From JANMZO01 sp031383405 (GTDB lineage: Bacteria > Actinomycetota > Acidimicrobiia > Acidimicrobiales > JANYDT01), in contig JANMZO010000414.1 of assembly GCA_031383405.1 (NCBI GenBank), positions 1-64,000 on the forward strand: a stretch of 64,000 bases of DNA, written 5' to 3'. The translations under genes and the position numbers were made by a program. Positions 40,359-47,653 of the stretch are shown here, piece after piece (the first letter of the stretch is position 1; every line of letters starts with the position of its first letter). The notes beneath the pieces were generated by a model. That model was given only the letters and a program-made list of their open reading frames with translations. It searched no databases and had not been told where the DNA came from.

Positions 40359-43112
40359 ATGGACGACGGAACAGTTGAGGTGCACCAGGAGATTGCAAGC
40401 CTGTCGAGTGGCCGGTTCGACGCGTTCATCTCCTACAGCCACCGAGCTGACGATGACATCGCGCCGTCGCTTCGTCATGGGCTCCAGCGGTTGGCCAAGC
40501 CCTGGTACCGGCGGCGCGCCATGCGCGTCTTTCTCGACCGGACGAACATGTCGGCCGACCCGGCGTTGTGGAGCGCGATCACCCAGGCTCTCGACACGTC
40601 GAAGGGTTTTGTGCTGCTGATGTCGCCGGCGTCGGCGAACTCACCGTGGGTGAATCGGGAGATCGAGTACTGGGTCGAGCGCAATGGCTCAAGGCACATG
40701 CTGCCGGTGCTCACGAGCGGGGAGTTGGTGTGGGACGCCGCGGACGGTCGCTTCGATGTGACTCTCTCAACCGCAGCGCCACCTTCGCTCGCAGGTGTCT
40801 ACAAGGAGGAACCCCGCTACATCGATCTGCGATGGGCCGATGGTCTGCCAGCGACGGCGCTATCGCTTCGCGATCCTCGGTTCGCCGACGCAATAGCGGA
40901 GATCGCCGCCCCGATACGCGGGGTTAACAAAGACGAACTGGTCGGAACCGACCTGCGCGAACACCGTAGGACCATCCGAATCGCCCGCGCGGCAGTCGGT
41001 GCGTTGTGCCTGTTACTGGTGGCGTCGCTGGTCGCAGCCGCGATTGCCCGCAGCAATGCGCAACGCGCTGATCGTCGCCGGATAGATGCCCAAGCGAGTC
41101 GTCTGCGCGTCGAGGCCAACGATGCGACCATCCTTCCTGATCTCGGCTTTCTTCTGGCCGCCGAGGCCTATCGACTCCGCCCCGGAGCGGCCACGCTCGA
41201 CGGGGTCATCAGAGCAGCCCAGCGAGCACCCGATCTGCGAAAGTATGTGCGCATACACAAAGCTGCGATCGTCGGTCTCGGGTTCGATGCTTCCGGTAAA
41301 ACGCTCGTGTCCTACGACAGGTCCGGCGGACTTGCCGCAACGGACTGGGAGTCGGGCCGAACCCTGGCAACGTCAAAGGCGGAAGGACACGGCGCTGCGG
41401 TGGTGACCACACCCAAGGGCGTCCTGGTCGTCGGGCTGTCGAAAGTCGAACTGCGCGACCCCGCGACGTTGGAGGTGCGGCAAAGTTGGGACCCGGCTGA
41501 TACGAACCCCCTCGCCGGCGTAGTGGTGAGCGGAACCCGGGTGATCCTGCTGAAACTGAATGGCTCATACGCAGTGACAACGCTGGAGGCAACGGGACGG
41601 ACCGCAAGAAGGGCTGAGCTTCGATGGTTTCAGGTCCATACGTCGGCCATGTATGGCGGCCTGGCGATGTCTGACGGTTCGCTAATCACCATCGGCGTGT
41701 CGGGTGACGTCAACGAACTCGTCCGCTTCGTGGTGAATGACCAGGGCGAGCCGGAGATCACCTGGCGAACAAAGCTGAAGGTTCCGGTCTCCGCCGTGAC
41801 TTTGTCGGCCGATGGTTCGAAAGTCGTTCTCGGCTTTGGGAGAGGAGTTCTGTTCTTCGATTCCGCGACGGGAGCCGGCCTGTCTGCGTCTTTGCTCGAC
41901 AGTGCGGTGAATGCGTTGGCATCGTCGCCCGCCTACGGACAGTACGTTCTCTCGGCGAACCAGGATGGAAAGATCGACTACATCGATCCTGCGACAGGAC
42001 AACCGTATAAGGAGCAGATTCATGATGGCCGGGCTACCGCAATCGCCTGGAGTCAATCGGGCCGGGCGGCGACCGGCGACGGCGACGGAACGATCGCTCT
42101 CCTGGATACCGGACCAAACCGGCTGACCGGCGCGCGTTCGATCGATCTCGCGACTGTGGGAATCGCGCTTCAAGGAGATGGTCGCAGCGCGGTGGCCGCA
42201 TTGTCAGACGGTGCCGTCGTTGATCTGACCTTTGACCTGGCTGTGGTCGGATCGAAGATTGCGAAGCGGCAGATTGGGCTGGTCAAAGGAGCTGTGGCCG
42301 TCGCCGAGTCATCGGGAGTTGTCGTCGTTGGCGATGGGGGAGGTTCGTTGCACGCGGTGGTGGCCGGCGGGAAGGGATGGGTCACCGAAACCGGCACGGG
42401 CTCGGCCATCGCCGCGTTGGGCACCGTCGGCGAACATCTCGTCGTGAGCCTTACGGCCAACCAGGTTCTCCAGTCCTGGAACGTCGAAGCGGGGAAGTTC
42501 ACACTGCAACGGACACTTAGTGAACGGGCATCGGCCCAGTCAACAGCGACGGACACCGAGGGAACTCCTATCGTTGCGTATTTCGAAGGTAACTCCGGTG
42601 TAGTTGTCGTGAACGCCTCGACCGGAGAAGAACTCGCCCGTTATCAACTCGACAGTTCCTTTGCGCAGATCGCGCTCGCTCCGGACGGCGTTTCGGTGGC
42701 GGTGTCCAATGGTTCGGACCTTCAGTTGCTCTCTCCCGGCCGCGCTCCGCGATCGATCCGGGTGGGAGGCGACCTGTCGGGCCTGGCGTTCGTCGATGGG
42801 GGCGCTCGGATCGTGGCGTTCGACTCGGCTTCGGGAGCGCGTGTCGTCGACGTGGCAACGGGTCAACCGGCGGGATACATGCACGACGAAGACGGGTTGG
42901 TATTGCACGCGTACGCGGTTGGATCCACCAGCGACGTGGTGGCAGTTGCAACAGCAGGTGCGGGACGGGTGATTTTGATGAGCTTTGCTCCATCGTCGGT
43001 GATCAACGACGGTTGTTCGTTCTTCAGACGAACGTTCACGGTCGCTGAGGTGAAGCGGTTCGACCTCGATCCTTCAAGCGACCCGTGCCGGTCGATGGAC
43101 CGAAGAAAGTGA
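40359..43112 (+). CDS. TIR-domain transmembrane beta-propeller protein (copy 1)
   Basis: A three-part protein of about 917 residues. Residues 20-150 form a TIR domain: FDAFISYSH, a BB-loop region VFLDRTNMSADPALW, and SPWVNREIEYW, in which E101 sits at the NADase catalytic Glu position. A single membrane helix follows (about 209-229, LCLLLVASLVAAA). Next is the linker typical of STAND/WD40 proteins (RADRRRIDAQASRL, LLAAEAYRLRPGA). The rest (about 280-880) is repeated beta-strands of a propeller, with units such as IVGLGFDASGKTLVSYD and VTLSADGSKVVLGFG. TIR domains either cleave NAD or act as scaffolds. The start is uncertain (GTG 40326 or ATG 40329 are alternatives). The stop overlaps the next start (GTGA). 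Confidence 0.88.
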   Translation: MDDGTVEVHQEIASLSSGRFDAFISYSHRADDDIAPSLRHGLQRLAKPWYRRRAMRVFLDRTNMSADPALWSAITQALDTSKGFVLLMSPASANSPWVNREIEYWVERNGSRHMLPVLTSGELVWDAADGRFDVTLSTAAPPSLAGVYKEEPRYIDLRWADGLPATALSLRDPRFADAIAEIAAPIRGVNKDELVGTDLREHRRTIRIARAAVGALCLLLVASLVAAAIARSNAQRADRRRIDAQASRLRVEANDATILPDLGFLLAAEAYRLRPGAATLDGVIRAAQRAPDLRKYVRIHKAAIVGLGFDASGKTLVSYDRSGGLAATDWESGRTLATSKAEGHGAAVVTTPKGVLVVGLSKVELRDPATLEVRQSWDPADTNPLAGVVVSGTRVILLKLNGSYAVTTLEATGRTARRAELRWFQVHTSAMYGGLAMSDGSLITIGVSGDVNELVRFVVNDQGEPEITWRTKLKVPVSAVTLSADGSKVVLGFGRGVLFFDSATGAGLSASLLDSAVNALASSPAYGQYVLSANQDGKIDYIDPATGQPYKEQIHDGRATAIAWSQSGRAATGDGDGTIALLDTGPNRLTGARSIDLATVGIALQGDGRSAVAALSDGAVVDLTFDLAVVGSKIAKRQIGLVKGAVAVAESSGVVVVGDGGGSLHAVVAGGKGWVTETGTGSAIAALGTVGEHLVVSLTANQVLQSWNVEAGKFTLQRTLSERASAQSTATDTEGTPIVAYFEGNSGVVVVNASTGEELARYQLDSSFAQIALAPDGVSVAVSNGSDLQLLSPGRAPRSIRVGGDLSGLAFVDGGARIVAFDSASGARVVDVATGQPAGYMHDEDGLVLHAYAVGSTSDVVAVATAGAGRVILMSFAPSSVINDGCSFFRRTFTVAEVKRFDLDPSSDPCRSMDRRK

Positions 43113-44083
43113 AACGGGCTGGCGCCGCGTGTTGCCTCCTGGCCGTGTTGTTATCGTTCGGGCCGCGAACGACATCCGAAGCAGCCAAGTCACGCGGGGA
43201 TGTTCTTGGTCTGTTGGTGGCAAGCGGCCTTGGCATGTCCGACGCGGAGCGTGGATGTGCCCGTCGTACCATCGCCGAAGCATCACGATCGACGAGTACG
43301 GCTACGAATGAATTGAACCCGGTATCCAGCCAAACCGCTGATTCGATCGGGCGAATTCTCGGGTGTATATCGCAGGAGGAGGCGGTGAAGTTCATCGCCG
43401 GGGCACTTGATGCAGATAGCTCGGCGTCCGCGTTTCCGACGAGCGCGTTCGTTCCCAGAGCTGGGGTCCCACCGACAAAGGACTGCCTGACCCGCCGTTT
43501 GCGGGTCGCGACCTGGCATGAGGTGACCGAGGCCTTTCGATCGTACGCGGAAGCTCTGCTTTCTGACTTTGACTCCGGCTTGAGAGGTCTACTCGCGAGT
43601 CGGGTACGACCGTACGCAGCCACCTGTACCCTGCTGAAGGACAGCAAAGGCACAACACCACTTCCGCCTCTCTCGCTCGAAGATGTGCGGGTGCGTTGGA
43701 ATGCCTCCGTCCGTCGACGACCGCTGACCTTCGCCCCCGTATCGCGGTGGGTGAGCGGACGGATCCCTTCAACGGTGGAAGCCATGGTCGCGGCGAAAAG
43801 CTGGGTCTCCATCGCCACGTCCGGTTCCACCGTTGTCGGAGTTACCGTGGCGCTGACCCCACCCGTTGCCTCGCGGGCATCAGCATTGGAAGCCCTTGGC
43901 ATTGTCGCCGATGTCCTCGACGGCCGCGATCAGGCGGTGATCGTGGGTAGGGCCATCGACGTTTCCTCCTTGCTGGCGGCCGACAAGCCAGGCCAATCCA
44001 AGGCCCGAATCGGGCGGACCCTATACACGGTTACCGTGGTTGGGCGGCCCACCCGTGTGTTCATCGATGGTTCGCAATCATGA
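43109..44083 (+). CDS. secreted protein translationally coupled to TIR copy 1
   Basis: About 324 residues from the GTG at 43109, which overlaps the TIR gene's stop as GTGA. The N-terminus VKRAGAACCLLAVLLSFG followed by SEAA is a signal peptide. The mature part is mixed alpha/beta with cysteines (RGCARR, LGCISQEEAV, DCLTRRLRV, ATCTLL) and no family that I recognise. The start of the mature region, LVASGLGMSDAERGCARRTIAE, resembles a helical pair. The tight coupling suggests that it works with the outer part of the TIR protein. The 43085 GTG is an alternative start. Confidence 0.78.
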   Translation: MKRAGAACCLLAVLLSFGPRTTSEAAKSRGDVLGLLVASGLGMSDAERGCARRTIAEASRSTSTATNELNPVSSQTADSIGRILGCISQEEAVKFIAGALDADSSASAFPTSAFVPRAGVPPTKDCLTRRLRVATWHEVTEAFRSYAEALLSDFDSGLRGLLASRVRPYAATCTLLKDSKGTTPLPPLSLEDVRVRWNASVRRRPLTFAPVSRWVSGRIPSTVEAMVAAKSWVSIATSGSTVVGVTVALTPPVASRASALEALGIVADVLDGRDQAVIVGRAIDVSSLLAADKPGQSKARIGRTLYTVTVVGRPTRVFIDGSQS

Positions 44084-44128
44084 CGATTTTTTCTTCCTGC
44101 CGGGTCCGGTCATTTCGCCCGGTGGGGT

Positions 44129-45703
44129 CTACATCGTCCGCTGGAGGAAGACGGTGGTGGTTGCGGGGCCGAGGCGCTGCTGTGTCTGCAACGCAGAGAT
44201 GAGGCCGGTTCGCATGTCGTAACCGGCTGCGCCGCCCTGGATCTCGTTCTTCTCGCCGATCACCAGCATGCCGTTCTGTGTACCGAGAATGCTGACCTTC
44301 GCGTGCGTGATTGGATCGTCATCAAGGACCTGCCCGGTTCGCAGGGCGCCTAGAATCCTCGGATCCACCCACAGGCTGGGGAGCCCTGTGGTCAGGGCGG
44401 TCTTTGACTGGCTCGGATTCGTGTTGCCAATCATGAGTGTGGTGTTCTGCTCGAGTTGAACCGACGCGACATCGACCTTTGTGATGTTCCAGTCCTGGGT
44501 CATTGACCAGGTGGAGGAGTATGCACCGTCGACGGTTGTTGTGTACTGCCCCGTGAAGGTGAGTGACCGGAGTCCGGTTACATCGGTCCCGGGCCGCTGG
44601 CCGGTCCACGGCAGTCGCAGTTGTCGGGCCCCTTTGAAGAGCATCTGCACAACCTGCGTCGTGCCGTTCGCGCCGGTTCCGTTGAATCCATAGCTGAGCA
44701 GTACGCCGCTGTCGAGATCGTAGGTCTGCTGCGTCGTCGAGTTGGTCGCTGTGAACGTGGTGCGTATCGCGTTGTAGGTCTTCCCGTCGAGCGGATAGCT
44801 CAGGCGGACGACGGTCTCATCACCTTTCGCCCTGTCCTTTGTTGCAGCGAGAGCGGCGGGCGACCGCCAGTAGCCCTCCCCTCCCGCCTCGGCGGGAAAC
44901 ACCGATGTTGACGTGGTCGTGACGTAGATCGTGTTCAGCGTCGAATCCGGAAGGTACTGGCGAACTTCGGCTGTGGCCTGGCCATTGGTCACGTCGAGAA
45001 CGTTCACCTGGGTGTAGCCGGCACCCGCACTTGCCGTTACATCGTTGGGGTTGACGGGTACCGCTCCGGTCTGTCTGGTGCTCGAACCGAGAAAGAACGT
45101 GAGTCGCATGCCGGCACGGGCCAGGGGAGAGACCTTTGCTGCGGCCTTGCCGGTCTTCGGTGCCGGCACCGGGTTCGGGTTGGGATTCGGCAGCGGGATC
45201 TGGCCGCCGCCGCTACCGCCGCCGCCACCGGGTAGAGGAATCGGGAACGCGGATCGGGGGCCGTCGGTGGCTTTGAAGACGAAACCGCTCGGCGAGATAC
45301 TACGCGCGCTGATCTTAGGAGTCGTCGTGGATCTACTGCTCCCGGCCGTGACGACGCGTCGAAGGGTTTCCGAGGTCCCACCGTAGGTAACGGTCAAGAT
45401 GTCGGCGGCCAACGTGGCCTTCAGCGGGACGGGTTGCGCATTCTGCAGATAACGACCGGTGAAGGTGTCGGTCGCGACACTGCCGTCTACCGGGAAGACA
45501 TCACTTCCGAGGCGGAGTGTGCCGAGGTAGTGGGACGATGAGGCGTCGTAACGCAATTGCAGGTTCGTCCGGTTCGCCGCGAAGCTTCCTTCGAATGACC
45601 GAGTCGACGCGGCCACCGAGGCTGACGGAGCGACGGTAACGGCCAGCCCGCCGAGGCCGAGCGTTGCGATCACCGATATAATACGTGCGCATACGGATCT
45701 CAC
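44129..45703 (-). CDS. secreted beta-rich protein coupled to the RyR-domain gene
   Basis: A 524-residue exported protein with signal peptide IISVIATLGLGGLAVTVAPSA and cleavage near SVAA. A small N-terminal beta domain (FEGSFAANRTNLQLRYD) is joined by a Gly/Pro linker (FPIPLPGGGGGSGGGQIPLP) to a larger domain rich in Thr and Asn (FTATNSTTQQTYDLDSGVLLSYGF, DVASVQLEQNTTLMIG). I do not recognise the family. The start is the GTG at 45703, which overlaps the stop of the upstream TrkA-N/RyR gene as GTGA, so both are probably made together. It is convergent with the TIR copy 1 pair, leaving 45 bp between. Confidence 0.78.
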   Translation of the reverse strand: MRSVCARIISVIATLGLGGLAVTVAPSASVAASTRSFEGSFAANRTNLQLRYDASSSHYLGTLRLGSDVFPVDGSVATDTFTGRYLQNAQPVPLKATLAADILTVTYGGTSETLRRVVTAGSSRSTTTPKISARSISPSGFVFKATDGPRSAFPIPLPGGGGGSGGGQIPLPNPNPNPVPAPKTGKAAAKVSPLARAGMRLTFFLGSSTRQTGAVPVNPNDVTASAGAGYTQVNVLDVTNGQATAEVRQYLPDSTLNTIYVTTTSTSVFPAEAGGEGYWRSPAALAATKDRAKGDETVVRLSYPLDGKTYNAIRTTFTATNSTTQQTYDLDSGVLLSYGFNGTGANGTTQVVQMLFKGARQLRLPWTGQRPGTDVTGLRSLTFTGQYTTTVDGAYSSTWSMTQDWNITKVDVASVQLEQNTTLMIGNTNPSQSKTALTTGLPSLWVDPRILGALRTGQVLDDDPITHAKVSILGTQNGMLVIGEKNEIQGGAAGYDMRTGLISALQTQQRLGPATTTVFLQRTM

Positions 45704-47448
45704 GTTGACCTCACTGTTGCTTCGTTGCGGATGATTTCGTAGCCGACATCGTTGAGGAAAGCCGGAAGTTGGGTGACGGTGATCCGGTCGAGGTCGCGAA
45801 TCGCTTCGGTCAGCTCCGACCAGTCGACGAGATAGGGCGTGCGTTTCGCGGCCACATCACGCGGTCCGGGCTTCCAGCCGTCGGCCCGCCGCTCTTCCAC
45901 CCAACGCACGTGCTCGAGTTGCGCGAGAAGCTCGACCTCGCCGTCGCTGAACGCGAATCCGCTCGTTGCCCCCGAGGCCGGGGCGAGTGAACAGTTGATC
46001 GCAGCCAGCTTCACCCACAGGTGCCGGGCTTGTTTGCGGTTCGAGTCCTTGAGATGCGATCCGAGCCTGGCCCATTCCGCTAGCGACGGATCGTCGGGTG
46101 AAGCACCACCGGAGGCCCGGCGCGTTTCGACGTAGTTCCTGTGTGTGGCCCGGGCGATCACCTCGACCGTGCCGCCCAGAACGAGATCTGAGTCCGACCA
46201 CCACGAGATCGAATCCACGATGTGGATAGGAACTGTCCGGGTCGCCGCGCCCGAGTGCAGGAGCGGTGCGAGATGCTCGGGATCCGGGATTGCCAGCACG
46301 ACCTTGGCCCCGACCGGCAGACGGCGGGCCAGAGCAAGCGCCACCACGACCGCTTCGGTGCCTTCACCCTCGACGACGGCCCGCTTCACCCGGGCCAGTT
46401 CGATCGCGTCACCGAGTTGCGGGGGGTCGAGAAGGTTCGCGTCGACCGAGAGGGTGAGACGGTCCTTGAGGTGGGGATCGCGCCGCTCGGCCATCGCGAC
46501 GCCAGCGGCACTTTCAGAGCCGGTCACGTGGACGTTCCTGGAACCCGCTGGCGCCTGCCGAGCGGCCCTAGAGAGAAGTTGGGAGGCGAGGACCGCAGAT
46601 GTGGCTATGAGGAGGTCGCCCTCGCCACCGACCAGGCCTCCGTCGAAACATCGATCAATGGTACGCGCGCATAATTCCCCGGCATTGAGAAAGTCGAGTC
46701 GAGCCGAGCCCGTCGCGCCGAGTGCCTCGATCCGCAACAGCTCGCACAGGTCGGGACGCGACACCGATGCCATCGCCCTGGCTCGACCACGCGACCTGAG
46801 CGCCACATCGATGTTCAAGGCATCGTCGGTGGTGAGGGCGAGAACGTCGGTTGCACCCATGACACTGGCCTGCCGAAGGATTTCCGGGCGCGCCGGATCC
46901 CCCCGGAGGGCAAACACGCCAACCGACCGAAGCGACGTGGCCCGGTCGGAAGAAAGGTCGGCATCAATGAGAACGACGCGTCGGTTCTGTCGGCGGAGGG
47001 CCTTCGCGACGGCGACCGCCGCCAACGTGGCCCCGACCACGACGACGTGCCCACGCCAGCGCTGCACCCGGATTCGGTCGAGGCGCTCGCGGTGCAGCGC
47101 GGCGACCCCCCGGAATGCGGCGTAGCCGGTGACGATCGGGGCGAGCATGCGGCCGACGTCGAGAGTCCAGGGAGCACTTCCCTTGGTCACCTTGCTCGAA
47201 AGCTTGATGAGCTGCATGTCCGCGTAGAGAACGTCGACCCAACCAGACGGTTCGTCGACGGATCTGAAGTACTGCCGGTACCCAATGAAGCCGAACAACA
47301 GCGCAACCGCTCCGATAATGCCGAGGAGTGGCTGTTCAAAGAGCTTGGCCGACTCACGAAGGTGGCCGCTGAGTGATTCTGACTCGCCTTCTCCTTCATG
47401 GGAGTTGGCTCCGCTCGTCGCTGTTATGTTGCCGCCTATGCGAGCCAT
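45700..47448 (-). CDS. membrane protein with TrkA-N-like and RyR domains
   Basis: A 582-residue protein. One helix near residue 40 (PLLGIIGAVALLFGFIGY) and a weaker one near 100 (APIVTGYAAFRGV) precede a Rossmann TrkA-N (RCK-like) domain, HVVVVGATLAAVAVAKALRRQNRRVVLIDAD, followed by ALRGDPARPEILRQASVMGATDVLALTTDD. The C-terminus (about 500-570) is a ryanodine-receptor-type repeat (RyR domain): LAQLEHVRWVEERRADGWKPG, then TPYLVDWSELTEAIRDLDR. Rossmann and RyR domains both suggest sensing of an adenine nucleotide. The ATG at 47448 has a GGGAGG site 8 bases upstream. It lies 205 bp after TIR copy 2 on the same strand. Confidence 0.82.
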   Translation of the reverse strand: MARIGGNITATSGANSHEGEGESESLSGHLRESAKLFEQPLLGIIGAVALLFGFIGYRQYFRSVDEPSGWVDVLYADMQLIKLSSKVTKGSAPWTLDVGRMLAPIVTGYAAFRGVAALHRERLDRIRVQRWRGHVVVVGATLAAVAVAKALRRQNRRVVLIDADLSSDRATSLRSVGVFALRGDPARPEILRQASVMGATDVLALTTDDALNIDVALRSRGRARAMASVSRPDLCELLRIEALGATGSARLDFLNAGELCARTIDRCFDGGLVGGEGDLLIATSAVLASQLLSRAARQAPAGSRNVHVTGSESAAGVAMAERRDPHLKDRLTLSVDANLLDPPQLGDAIELARVKRAVVEGEGTEAVVVALALARRLPVGAKVVLAIPDPEHLAPLLHSGAATRTVPIHIVDSISWWSDSDLVLGGTVEVIARATHRNYVETRRASGGASPDDPSLAEWARLGSHLKDSNRKQARHLWVKLAAINCSLAPASGATSGFAFSDGEVELLAQLEHVRWVEERRADGWKPGPRDVAAKRTPYLVDWSELTEAIRDLDRITVTQLPAFLNDVGYEIIRNEATVRST

Positions 47449-47653
47449 CGTCGGTCAACCTCCCTACGACTGAACCGCTGCGGCGCAGCGACGGAATGAG
47501 GATGTTCGCATCGGAGCAATTTAGGACAACCTCTTTCGGGCAGCGTTCGCGGACGCCGGACTTCGCGCGGTGACCGCAAGGCCAGTATGGCTCGGAGTCG
47601 GCAGGTCGATCCACCCTGCGCCCGTTGAATTGAGGCCGCAGTGCCTGTTCGGG

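Noticed and set aside
40359..43112. Assignment of TIR copy 1 to a classical Thoeris system
   Set aside because: No ThsA-type SIR2/SLOG or Macro effector is present, and the membrane-propeller layout differs from ThsB.
47449..47653. Possible small gene or RNA between TIR copy 2 and the RyR gene
   Set aside because: No frame or stable hairpin stood out in the 205 bp; it most likely carries only the RyR gene's ribosome site and promoter.
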